From: Phoronis australis
Lineage: Eukaryota > Phoronida > Phoronidae
Assembly: GCA_002633005.1 (NCBI GenBank)
Contig: NMRA01000018.1
Location: forward strand, 1,404,554 to 1,468,553
Direction of reading: 5' to 3'
DNA length: 64,000 nucleotides
Of the stretch, positions 1-11,040 are shown piece by piece (the stretch's first letter is position 1; each line of letters begins with the position of its first letter). The position numbers were made by a program, and so were the translations under genes. The notes under the pieces are model-generated. The model saw nothing but the letters and a program-made list of their open reading frames with translations. It searched no databases and had not been told where the DNA came from.

Positions 1-30
1 ACTGAAGATTGTTCTCCTGCCAATTACGAA

Positions 31-370
31 ATAATCAGTGTCATTCTTCATCAGATAGGCTTTCTTTTATTTATTTACATCCATCTATTGAGAGCACGTT
101 GGCTACACTACAATAACGAAGAACATGTTTTGCGAGTCTTGCGTTATCATATATCATTGGCGCAACCCCTACGATAACTTCAACGAAGCTTCAGTTTGAG
201 TGTTCCCACTCCAACAAAGTTTCGGTGAGTATCGAAGCTTCACTTTTAAATCCTACTATTTTCAGCGAAGTTTCGTTTGCAGATTAACTACCGTAGTTAA
301 TCTTTCCCACTCACCGAAACTTCGATAAAAGCGCAGTTTCGCCTCTACCGAGAAAGTACCTTCAGAGGAA
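31..370 (+). repeat. Dispersed repeat, copy 1 (pair with 10.73-11.04 kb)
   Basis: The stretch aligns over its whole length with 10733-11040 in the same orientation. Shared anchors include TATTGAGAGCACGTTGGCTA, AGTTTCGTTTGCAGATTAAC and CCGAAACTTC. The right half is rich in GAAGCTTC/GAAACTTC motifs facing both ways. No protein is encoded. It is probably a non-autonomous mobile element or a member of a dispersed repeat family. Confidence 0.75.
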
Positions 371-634
371 CGAGAGTATGATGAAGGGAAGTCAAGGGTC
401 TTCAGCATCGTAGTCTTTCTGGCATTACCCAGTGTTAGGAAAGTTCATACACAAGTGAAAACTTGTAAACTAGTCCTTGAGGTAACGTAGGCCTTTATTG
501 ACACGACTGGATATTTAGCCAAATGTCTGCACAACTATAGATTTTAACTCAGTAAAAGTAATTATACCACAATATTAGCCTCGAATGGCAGATACAACTG
601 TGTAATAACCCATAAAGTTATCTCACATTTTGGC

Positions 635-720
635 GGGAAACAGAGGCCGGATTCGAACCCGAGCCTCAAAAGTTTTGAGTCGCCGAATTTACAACTACAC
701 CACTCAGCGGCTGACGTCAT
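635..720 (-). repeat. tRNA-derived SINE remnant
   Basis: Read on the minus strand, this resembles a tRNA: an A-box-like GAGTGGTGTAGTTGTAA followed by a near-perfect B box GGGTTCGAATCC. The flanks do not pair as a proper acceptor stem, so a SINE head is more likely than a working tRNA gene. Confidence 0.5.
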
Positions 721-1311
721 CGAACATGAAAATAGAATACTTAAATGAGCATGCGCAACAATCGCATGTTCAGCAAAGGGCATTGCACCGACAATTATAC
801 GCTATGAAAAATAAGACGCATAATTTCCCTTAAAACGATATTTTAATTCAGTGAAATTTTTCTCTCGTGTTCTCTCACTTGTAAATCCCCAATCTCCAAT
901 TTTAATCAACCCTGTGACTCTACAGTACCCTAGCTGTCAATGCATCAATATAGCCTGAAGATGTTATTTGAAATTCATAACATGACTGACATTACACAGG
1001 CAATTTACCCAGGCATGGATGACTACACTTCAGTCACACTCCAAGGCTATCTTACTAGAATCATCACTAACTTACAGAAATTCACTAGTGGAACCAAGTC
1101 TGTTTTGCAGACCTAGGAAGCAAATATCACAAGTTTCTAATTAGTTTTACAGTCCCAAGCAGCTCTAACTACTGTAAAAGTTCTGCAGTTTGAAACAGTG
1201 AAAAATTAATTCATTTTGCTCAAGGTCAGAGCATGTAACAAATTTAAGAAATATGTAATATTGGCCATCCCAAATCCAAGAATTAATGACCAATGACAAA
1301 AGAACACTCAC

Positions 1312-1440
1312 CTCAGTGTTACGCACAATGCATGACAATGTTGAGTCAGCGACTATTTTGACAATTTTATGAACTGCCAGGTCTATTTTCTGGCTGTTGA
1401 CATAAAACGCAGTGTCCAATATTTGGAAAACATGATGAAC
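1312..1440 (-). other. Weak candidate exon, unknown gene
   Basis: On the minus strand an open frame reads plausible protein (includes LDTAFYVNSQKIDLAVHKIV) and ends at a consensus donor, GAG followed by GTGAGTG. No clean acceptor is visible at the 5' side: the nearest one, after GATACAG, brings a TGA into frame. It may be an exon of a minus-strand gene or a decayed fragment. No family is recognised. Confidence 0.25.
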
Positions 1441-1851
1441 CCAAAATCAGCTGTATCCGAATCTTCGGAATCACGAAAATTCAATTTCTATTTGAATTTT
1501 GGTGTTTCAAATTTTAAAGGCTGTCCCAAACTGGAGACGTTTACCGAAGGTCTCCGAAATCACAAACCTCAAACTAGAATAAATCATATCCTTACCAGTG
1601 TTATAAGTTAAAAGTTTGAATTCTTTCCCTGGTTTTTCACCAATGAAACAATAAAATGAAACTGATCAACTGTTGTTACATTGCCAGAAATTAAAAATTC
1701 AACCTAAAAAAAGGTTGTGGTTTATTTTGTAAAAATGATGTCACATTGAAAGAGCATCACAGAAAGGCAGTGTGGCCTACAGGGTTGAGTGTCCACCTCC
1801 AGCTCTGCCTCAATTTGTTTATATGTACGTTATATGTGTATATCAATGAAA

Positions 1852-2850
1852 CAAACAAGAGCAACGCGGAACGGAGCGTTGAAATGCGCCGAGGCACGGA
1901 GCTTCTAGGGGTATTTAGTTGGAGCATAGAAATGGCCACTAGATGATGCAAAACACATCAAATCATCTAGAAACTCGTGTCACCGAAGCTCTTTACCAAA
2001 TTTCATAAAAATGACTCAAAGAACTTCTGAGAAACTGAGGAAAACTAAAAAAAATGAAATTGTCACCGACTAAGATGCTATATGCGCAAAAAACATAACT
2101 GCCACTAAAAGGTGCCACAGTAGATGAAGTCGTCGGAAAATCATCCTCAGACTTCCTCTACACATTAGGAACATACATGCCAATTTCCACAACCATCCTA
2201 AGAGTGGTTTGGTTAACAGAGAGGCAGACGCCAAGTAACAAGACTCGAAAACAGTAAGAATGGCCACTAGATGGCCCAAAATACCACAAATCAATCCAAA
2301 AACCAGAGGATGCCGCTAGCTCACTAATAGATGTGTATCTGCCAAATGTTATGAAAATCCGTTGAGGACCTTTGAAGATACAGAGGTAAAATTGAAAAAC
2401 TAGGAAGCACAGCGGTTGTCCGATCCATCCCAAAGTCATCGTCGTTTGTTGTCAAGTTCATTTAAATACACTTGCTAAATTTAATAAAGATCCTAAAGAC
2501 GGTGGAGATACATGCAGCCATGGGCGTAAAAAAATGCCACTAGGAGGCGCCACACTCAAAACAGTAAAAATGGCCAATAGATGCCTAACTGCCAAATTTT
2601 ATGAAAATCAGTTGAGGACTTCTTAAGATAGAGAGGTAAGCGTAAAAAAATTGAAATTGCCACTAGGAGCACACCGGTTGTCAGAGAGGTCCGAAATTCA
2701 TCATCATCTATCGCCAGCTTCATAAGAACACATCTGCCAAATCTCATCAAGATCCTGAGATGGGTTTAGGAGATACAGCTGTGGACTCCCGACGCCTAGA
2801 CAGAGATGACGGCAATATGCCACCACATATAAATATGTGGACACATAACA
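1852..2850 (-). repeat. Composite tandem repeat element, copy A
   Basis: This is one of five occurrences in the window of a repeat built from internally repeated units. Hallmarks on the plus strand are ATGGCCACTAGATG (near 1930, 2262 and 2570), ATTTTATGAAAAT, and GAGATACAG near 2770. One end carries GAGATGACGGCAATATGC followed by a short palindrome around CACATATAAATATGTG. The other end, around 1855-1930, matches the minus strand of 22.23-22.33 kb. Open frames here are short and disrupted, so it looks non-coding. Confidence 0.75.
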
Positions 2851-4545
2851 ATGGTTTCAGGTGTCTAGTGCAATGGGTCTGTATGAGCGGCCTGCACCCA
2901 TCTGATGCAACACGTATCACACCACCAGCACTATAACATCACATGGGAACTGACCTATTGTAAGCTCTGCCCCCACGCGAAAAGCCAACAAACAACAAGT
3001 TTTACCTGACATCCTGTTGTTTGTGTCTTGGAAACGAAGGTGTGTCAAGAATGCTGCATTCTGATTGGTAGGATACGTTATTGAAAATCCTGGCGATAGG
3101 TCAATTGACAAAATGGTCGATACAAAACGACACCTATTATAGTCCATCCACATGAAGTTAAGCAGAATCTCTGGAGCTGCGTTGTGGAACAATTTCTGAT
3201 GCTGCCATTATTAGTTGTACATCATCAGCGGTAATACAGTAATACTCAGCTGACATGATACAATGGAGAAAAAATCACCGTGGGATACTCAAATGTCAGA
3301 AGCACAGGTCACCTTTAAAGTAAACAACAACTCTACTATGAAAGAAGAACATTTCATTGTTACCAAAAAACCACAATCAAAAGCGATCTTAAAAAATTGT
3401 AAATCTAAAGATTGTTGTGATAATGATAATTTTGAAAGACAAAATAGAATAAGAATAAATACAATAACCTATATTTCGGTAAATGGAAAATTAATTGGTT
3501 AGACTCCAGAGGTTGTGCAACTGCACTAACTTGTAACAATGTTAACTTACCATAAACGTATGATTTAACGCCCATGTTCACTTAATCACCCATCCCCAAC
3601 TTTAGGTGAATTGGCGATTTAAGCACCCACTGCTGGGTTAAGAGCCCCTCTGCGATTTTTGAAGATTTCCAGTTAAGCACCTACCTCTCAGTTAAGCGCC
3701 CATCCCCAACTAGATTGAAGACGAAGCACCCATGTCTGGTTAACCACCCACCCCCGAATTTTTGGGAATGCCAATTTAACTGCCCAGGGCATTAACATGA
3801 ACATTTACTGTGTGTGATTAAGAATTAATTTGTTATAACGAATACAAATTAACAATGTCTTAAATTATGGACATGCTATCAGAATAACATCACGTCACGG
3901 TTCGTCTCACAAACATCCTAACGATGGTGAAACTTCACACAATCTGTCAGTGACAAGTTACGTGTAGACCCAAACTGAAATTGGCTATGAACTCAAACTA
4001 GTTTTCCAATACCAGTTCAGAATAATCCTAACTCTGTCAAATACCCATAAATAAATTGAAGGCATAGCAAGTGCATCTGTTCAGGCAAATTTTTGTGAAC
4101 TGAATTTCCCCTCACTAATGTACCAGTTACTCTACAGGCAATGGCACTAACTATGTGTGTCAACAGAGGTTCACATGGAATGAGTTGTCAGTAGGTTTTG
4201 CTATAGAGCTACCCGCGTCGGATCATCTCGCCCCGAGTCACCAACACGTCTAAAGGTGAAACAGGGACAAGGCGGATGCAATCATAGTACTTGAGCTTGC
4301 ACAATTACCTAAGAGATATTGATACGTGAGGAAGACCTGAGGGGTTTCTTCAAGTTAAGAAATCAAAGTGAAACCAATCAATAACCTAACAAATAAGATG
4401 CAAAAATAATTCAAAGGTACTAATGAACATATTAAGGCGTCAACACAGAGAACTATAAACAACTGTTCACAGACACAAAAGCCAGTGGGCTGAGTTTCAG
4501 AAAAATGAGCTAATTTTTCATCTACTACAATGGATAACCAGCGGC
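2851..4545. other. Spacer with a short tandem array
   Basis: Apart from the GTTAAGCGCCCATCCCC array at 3560-3790, nothing recognisable is present. A 79-codon open frame at 3263-3502 (+) has a lysine- and asparagine-rich composition typical of AT-rich spacer, and I see no splice or family support for it. Confidence 0.5.
3560..3790 (+). repeat. Degenerate tandem repeat, about 30-40 bp unit
   Basis: The motif GTTAAGCGCCCATCCCC and variants (TTTAAGCACCCACTGC, GTTAAGCACCTACC, GTTAACCACCCACCCCC) recur about seven times with irregular spacing. Units carry a C-rich patch preceded by TTAA. It is a decayed minisatellite. Confidence 0.7.
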
Positions 4546-5060
4546 AAGGTTAACATTGGTGTGAAACAACAGATTTAGTGAGACAGACATTCAATAACAA
4601 CTTGGGGAAATCCCACCGAACTTCCTCAGGATAAAACAAGTCCTCCCTTGAGAAAGTCGTCGCCAAATCGTCAGCCGTCCGAATCACAGTAGGAACATAT
4701 ATGCCAACTTTTACAATCACGAGCATAGAGTGGTTTGTTTGATCAAGCGGCACACGCCACAAACATGACTCGAAAAACAGTAAAAATGGCCACTAGGTGG
4801 CCCAAAATACCTCGAATCCAACTTAAAATGGGAAGGTAGCATCATTTCACTAACAGACACTTGTCAAATTTTATGAAAATTCCACGAAGACCTTTGAAGA
4901 TAGAGGTAAACGTAAAAAAAATAAAATTACCACTGGGGGACACACCGGTAGTCGGATTCATTTGAAAATCATGCCATCCCCTTCATGAAAGGAATATAGG
5001 TATGTGCAAAAAGAGTTTTGGAGATAGAGCAGCAATCTCCAAAATCAGGGATGACGGCAT
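4545..5060 (-). repeat. Composite repeat element, partial copy B
   Basis: This segment shares AAAATGGCCACTAGGTGGCCC (split near 4783), TCCTTGAAGATAGAGGTAAA-type sequence and CACTGGGGGACACACCGG with copy A. It lacks both conserved ends of the family, so it is a fragment. Confidence 0.65.
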
Positions 5061-5164
5061 AAAAACTATTGTTTAATCACCTTTCTAATCAAAGATAAAA
5101 TCAAACACAAAGGAGAAAACTTAAAAAATGTCAAATTTAAGACATACAATTAATCCTTAAACCT

Positions 5165-5300
5165 TAATGGCCTGTGGTGGTGCAGCGCTTTTAGCTCTGG
5201 TCTCCGATTTGAGAGACTTTGGCTAAAATTCTGGTTTGACTGGCAGACAATCGAGCATTGTACATATGTGTCTTTTGCATCTTTCAACTCAAACTTTGTG
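5165..5300 (+). repeat. tRNA-related SINE, family 2 copy 1
   Basis: The block around GGTGGTGCAGCGCTTTTAGC, ending in GACTGGCAGACAATCGAGCATTG, matches 59814-59935, where the B box is intact. Here the B-box region (TTCTGGTTTGACTGG) is eroded. It is a retroposed short element. Confidence 0.5.
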
Positions 5301-5539
5301 ACACATGAATGCGAGGGAGTGCATGAGAACCTAGACACAACAGTATTATTAATTGTAATAATAGCAATTAACGCAAACCACTGAAATGCTGCACAACTGC
5401 ACCACAAACAGTATGCATCTCTGGGTGTTTATTAGTATCAAGAAATGTCTAAAAATAGAAAAGCCACTATGGGGCACAGCATACCAGTAAGTCCAATGGG
5501 TCTGAAACAAGGCAAGTGTTGATAGAAACTTGTTCACCT

Positions 5540-5850
5540 AATTGAGAGAGTACCCATCAAGATACTGGATGGGTACTCGGCAGATGTAAAGCCATACACA
5601 AAGAAAGCCTAAATTACCACTAGGGGACATCACAGTGAGTGATTGGACATGTCCCCAAATCAACGCCATGCATTCTCTCCACAACTAGAAAATGCACTAA
5701 ATTTTCTGCAAATCCATTCAAGAAATTAGTAGATTTTGTGGCCAAAAAAAAAACACATTTGCCACTTGGACATGCCCCAGTAGTTGGGACCCTTCGAATC
5801 AACCAAACTAGTTCTTTGAAGGTCAGGCCTGCCGAGAGGAACTCCATATT
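5540..5850 (-). repeat. Composite repeat element, partial copy C
   Basis: It contains TTACCACTAGGGGACATCAC and a degenerate second unit with TTGCCACTTGGACATGCCCC, the same grammar as copies A and B (a CACTAGGGG core about every 130-150 bp within a unit). It is a fragment. The 90-codon plus-strand frame across it is not supported as a gene. Confidence 0.5.
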
Positions 5851-8285
5851 ACCAACAGCATTTTCTAACTGTAAAGCAAATGCTAGGTCAAAACCAAAGA
5901 CTGAGAATTAATCACCTCAATATGACCTAATTAGGGGGTAGCACAAACTGCTTCATCATTTTCCAATCAGCACAGCAGATTTGATTTTTCACATGACCAG
6001 AAATGGTTTATCATAGTAATTATTTCTTGGGGAAACAGTATGGCAATGGTTTATGTCTGTCAGCTGTCTCCAAAAATTTATGATCTGGAGTAGATAATGG
6101 AAGTGTGGACATGGGTTAGAATTGGTGTCATCACTCAAACAATAACCATTGCATGCTCTAAGTTGTTAAAATCTCACAATTTCAGACAAATATAATATGC
6201 CAAAATTGCTTTTTTTTCATTTTTCAATGGCTTCTAACACAGTTGTGAATGCCCATAAATTTTCAAAATATTATCAGGTGATAGCTGTGGTGCAAAACTT
6301 GAAAACCGAAAAGAATTAATTTGATGCTACATAGCAGTACTTACCGGGTATCTTTCACGAAAAAAAGCAAAAAAAATCACGTATTGCCTCTGAAATTGGT
6401 GATATTTTACCATACCGGCATTACAAAAAAATTCAGTGTCCCCCTCCCCTTTTTCTTGAAATACACTATACAGCCACTTCTCAGATTTTTGATTTTTAAA
6501 CACCCCTGCTCTGCTAAGTAGCTGTCCCATCAAATCGTTTACCCTTGATCTTACTCCTATAAGTAAATTTCACATAGTTAAATTTCATTTCTATGAAAAT
6601 AGCATATATCCAAGTGTTCGAGTTACTAACTAAGCTACAAGAAATCTCACCAATTTCAGACAAAAATAATTACCAAAATTTATTTTCATTTATGAATGTC
6701 TACAATTTTTTGAAATATTGTCAGGTGGCAACTTAAACATGGAAAGGCATGATTTAGAGCTATATATCTCATGGGAAAATGAGAAAATAAAATTCCATGT
6801 GTCTGCCATACAATGATACTGTATCCAAATTTGGAGAGATTTTACCATACACTGGGTTTCTTGATGTTTTTAAGGCCTTGTGACTCCAAATTCAAGCCTG
6901 GCTTAACAAATGTTGATGAAATGGGCAGAAACATGGAACTTTGGACAAAATGCCACACTGTCCATGGGTTCTTTACAGTCGAATTATAGAGCTTGGTCAA
7001 CATCCCCCGTTTTCCAGAATTACCTTGAAGTTACACTGATAGAAGGGGGGGAGGCTTATACTAAATTGTTACACAGTCTAGTGATCACGATGAAATTGTG
7101 AATATATTAAACCAAAGGCCATGAAACCATGTACAACAAAGATCAGATTTAGACATCTTAAGTGGGTTTACAACTAAAACGTGGCAGGAACAACTGAAAC
7201 CACACATGTAAACAGGACTGACAGGGAAAAAATTGACACCATTTCAACTTTTGTCACCAGGTTTTGAGGAAGTGTAACTTGCACCTGATCATCTTGTGCC
7301 AAATGAGCAAACCATTACTGGAAGAACAGATCCATATCTAGTGCGACTGCATGCAGTGTGGGGAACACACAACAGGGTGCATTTCCAACAAATTTTATCA
7401 TCTTTGTTATTGAATGACCTTAATCCATAAACGTATCCTAAAGCAGTGAAGTTAAGGTCTCTGTGCCAACAAATCCCAGTTATACACCTCCCAGGCAGCT
7501 TTTGTGGTGTACATCAACCAAGTTGCTAGATAAGTACAAAAGCTGCTTTGCATTTACCAATAAGCCCATTTACACAATCCCTATGGACTCAAACCACAAC
7601 CTCTCCCCAATTACACTGGATAGGCAATTAATCCGGACTGACTCAAATCTCTTTGGTCTTACTGTTATCATGCACTGCCAAGATTCAGAGTAGGCTTAGT
7701 CACAGGGCAGTCTACTAGAAGAATCCCGAGCATGCGCACCTCTCTTCTCACCATGTACCTGGCATCCGTCCCACCCCCAGTAGGAAACAAAACTGTTTAA
7801 AGATAAACCTTGACCCAATAAAAATTCCTTATATTGGTTTCAAAATATAGTTTTTACTTTTTATTGCAAAATTAACATGAAAAATATAAAAGGGGATTGA
7901 TAATTATCAGGGGATAGCTAATTGCTCAACCCCTAAATCTGCTCCAACATTTAATAGCACAACCCCATCCAAGGTCGTCACATGTATTTGGCAATTCCCT
8001 CTCTTAGCACCACCAGGCATCCTGCACTTCAAAATTCCAGCCTCATCACCGTATAAATGGGACGAAAATGTAGGTAGCTACTTTACTTATCTTGAAAAAG
8101 GTCTATCATTTGATGCAAATGGAATTGCATTTCACTAGAAAGCAGCAAGTATTCTACTCAACTAACTATCGATTTATTCTTATTAGTTAAACTAACTTAT
8201 CAGAAGCTATCATTAGGCTTCATCAATAAGGATAATGAAAGGCAGTTAAACTGACAGTTGTGTTTATCTATTACAATGCGACTAG
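5850..8285. other. Spacer with diffuse repeats
   Basis: No gene is supported. Two copies of a dispersed repeat marked by AATCTCACCAATTTCAGACA lie near 6160-6330 and 6640-6790. Between 6910 and 7800 there is unique-looking AT-rich sequence with short open frames lacking splice context. Confidence 0.5.
6160..6330 (+). repeat. Dispersed AATCTCAC repeat, copy 1
   Basis: The order of elements is AATCTCACAATTTCAGACAA, CCAAAATTGCTTTTTTTTCA, TTTTTCAATGGCTTCTAACA, then GTTGTGAATGCCCATAAA. The same order appears at 6640-6790, 8815-8960 and, inverted, at 33160-33260. A partial copy is at 50630-50680. Confidence 0.6.
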
Positions 8286-8288
8286 AGT

Positions 8289-8647
8289 GACTAGAGTAGG
8301 ACCGTCCCGAATTACACAGCAATAGAACTCACCTTTGCTCTACCTATTTTTGGAAATAGACACGTTTTTGTGTTGCTTTAATAGATGTCCAGAAGGCGAA
8401 AAATTTAGGATCATGCATCCAAGGGTCCAGTTTTTCAAACTTTTTCACGTCGGAGTTGCAGCCCACAGCACAGCAGTGATACTTTGTTAGCAATGGAAGG
8501 ACGAACAGAGTAATGCAACCGAGCAACAAATAACATGTGAAGTGCAAGTGGCACGAAAACGACGCAGCAAATGTGCCTGATGGATTGTGGGTAAATACAG
8601 CCGGACTCGAGTGTCGCTGTGTAATCCGGGACGACCCTATAGTCGGG
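8289..8647. mobile_element. Inverted-repeat DNA element with THAP-like fragment
   Basis: The left end, around AGGACCGTCCCGAATTACAC, is repeated in inverted orientation at the right end (GTGTAATCCGGGACGACCCT), giving terminal inverted repeats of about 30 nt and a total length near 360 bp. A minus-strand open frame inside encodes a possible zinc-binding fragment (listed separately). This looks like an internally deleted DNA transposon. Confidence 0.6.
8344..8490 (-). pseudogene. THAP-like zinc finger N-terminal fragment
   Basis: The minus-strand frame reads YHCCAVGCNSDVKKFEK and then a segment with F-x-F and W ending in TQKR. The Cys-x(3)-Cys start resembles the N-terminal half of the C2CH THAP domain found in P-element-type transposases and in THAP-family proteins. 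The frame stops soon after, so the distal Cys-x2-His half is absent. Its position inside an inverted-repeat element supports a transposase remnant. The family call rests on pattern only. Confidence 0.35.
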
Positions 8648-8649
8648 AC

Positions 8650-10730
8650 ACAGAAAGCTTTATGATTTGAGCTGGATTTATCTAAAAGCTATAAAAAATC
8701 TACTTCTAACAATTACTAGTAGTAATACAGAATGACACTCACAATTTTGGGACGCACAGTATCTTAACAGTACACAAGTTTTACCATAGGTAATTTAAAA
8801 TTCCACTCTTGGACACAATATCTCACTAATTTTGAACAACGACTGCCAAAAATGCCGCTTTTCATTTTTCAAGAGCTTCCAACAATGTTGTGAATGACAG
8901 GAACTTTTCAATATGTTGTGTCACGGTTATGTTACGGCACGACAGTAAAAATTATCCATGTGCCTTCTACTTATCTTTTAACAAGACATAAGAAAATGAA
9001 ATTTCGTTGTTTTCTATACGTATTTTGAACTAAATTGATGACATTTTACCATAGCAAAATTAATTCGTCAGAAAATTTATAAAACTAACTAATAGTTCAA
9101 TGTCTGAATAACAGTAGATATCTACAAGATGTACGTATAGCTAACTTCAACCACCCAAACATCTTCATCACCTGAATTATCAAACCCCCTTCCCCCAGGA
9201 GAAAACTAAGCGCTAGAAAATTTTAAACAATCCAATAAAGATTTATCTGTTCCTCTGGGCCAGATAAACAGTAATTCCATGGAAATGATAAGAATCACCA
9301 TAGAAACTCACCACATCCAGTTCACAAGCTGATAAGAATGCCTACAAATCAAAGACATACCATTAACCATACCACTAGCAGAGGAAGGGTTGACCACCTG
9401 CCCAAAAACCACACTTCCATGTGTCAGCCTCATTCATAATCTAACAAGGGCTGTTAAGAACAAAAAACAATTTGTACATGTAAGTATGGCACTGATTGAG
9501 TGATTAACCAAGCTGTTAAGATGTGGTGATAATATTGGACTTCAAGCCTCAAGTTCAAAGAGACACACAGCAGTGGCCCACACCTTCTGGAACCATGTAT
9601 TGGCAACGGTAAAAATTTTCTAGTATGGGTCAGAGAAAAATTAATGATTGGAGCTTGTGCCAAATTTTAGTAACAGACAACATTGGTGGTTACAAATTGA
9701 AGAATTGCTAAAAACAAAAGATGATCATTCACGATTGGGAGGCATGAAAACGATCATTCATAACTGAACATTGGAAATTGTACAGAGAGTATGAATGAGT
9801 GTACTTCAAGGTGTCCAACAAAAAAGTAGTCGTGTTTTCAATCAAGTTCATAAAAATTATGTAATTAAGAACTATTAACTCACCACACTGAAAAACGGAA
9901 CAAAGTGTTCCTGCCAAAAACATGAACTGAAACAATGGCATTCGGAGATGTTATTGCCCGTGACTCAAATAAAAATTACAGAATAACGAGTATGGCACAA
10001 AAAGATCGTACAAACAGCAATTCCTCATAGCAAGGTTCTTTTTCATTACTGTAAGTTTACACAGAACAGAGCAATTTAATAAATCTTATTGCTTTTGTTC
10101 ACCCCCAAGTGAATGAAAACACAAAGCTTGCAAAAATGACACGGCTAACACTGTTTGTTTCCATCTCTTCAAATACATTAAACATTGTTTAGTATAACAT
10201 TGCGTGTTTCTACATTGTTGAGGAATTAGGTAAAATATCAAATTCAGAATAATGGAGTTCCTAATAGTGTAACTCGAAGTATGGACCTCACCAGCTGAAT
10301 AATGGTGTGAAAACTATTGAGGAACTGCAAAGTATAACAATTATTGAGTAAAGGCTTACAGATTACCTGCACAAAATGGATTTGGGGTATTCAAACCTCA
10401 TTTAGATTTCAGGGTCATTTCAGTTCACAATCACCTTGAAGCAATTAAGCCATCAATCAAAATGAACAGAAAGCAATTTCAAAGCCTAATAAGCACTAAC
10501 TTGAAATAAACTATGTAATAACTTTAAGCTTCCAGTCAAAACCAAACTTTGATTTTGACCACATGCCAATGCAAAATCCATCTCAACTTATTATCTACTC
10601 AAATTAGAGGAAATTTCTAGGTTTGACCTTAGCGGCACTTGATTAACTTTGCCGGTTCTGCTACGCATACCAGCTAAAGACTCTTTCTCATTAGGGAACT
10701 TCAGTTCGCCAGCCATTTATGAGTGTTTTT
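8650..10730. other. Spacer, no gene seen
   Basis: AT-rich sequence with one more copy of the AATCTCAC repeat near 8815-8960. Several minus-strand stretches look like very short exons bounded by splice consensus (for example 9312-9341 with a GTGAGT donor), but their phases do not chain into a model. Confidence 0.45.
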
Positions 10731-10732
10731 GA

Positions 10733-11040
10733 AAATGATCAGTGATATTCTTCATCAGATATGCTTTCTTATATTTATTTACCTCCAACTATTGAGAGCA
10801 CGTTGGCTATGCTACAATAACAAAGAACACGGTTTGTGAGTCTCGCGCGATCGTATATCGTTGCTGCAACATCTACCAATAACTTCGACGAATCTTCACT
10901 TTTGGCTAGTACCGAAGCTTCGCTTTTAAATCCTAGCATTTTAAGTGAAGTTTCGTTTGCAGATTAACTACGGGTGTTAACCTTTCCCACTTACATACCG
11001 AAACTTCCGTAAAAGCGAATTTTCGCTTCTAACGAGAAAG
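10733..11040 (+). repeat. Dispersed repeat, copy 2 (pair with 31-370)
   Basis: It matches the window's first 370 bases in order and orientation with substitutions and small indels, from TCAGTGATATTCTTCATCAG to CGAGAAAGCA. No coding content. Confidence 0.75.

Larger units (their letters stand above)
1..1850. other. Non-coding left flank with repeats
   Basis: No gene can be supported here. The stretch holds the first copy of a roughly 330-bp repeat (31-370), a tRNA-like SINE remnant on the minus strand (about 635-720), one weak minus-strand exon candidate ending at 1312, and near 1765-1800 a short match to the head of the SINE seen at 46.0 kb. The remainder is AT-rich without a coding signal. 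Confidence 0.6.

Noticed and set aside
3263-3502. 79-codon plus-strand open frame starting MEKKSPWD
   Set aside because: Lys/Asn-rich AT-driven composition, no splice signals and no recognisable family.
31-11040. LTR retrotransposon with 330-bp LTRs
   Set aside because: No gag, protease, reverse transcriptase or integrase frames, primer-binding site or polypurine tract were seen between the repeats.
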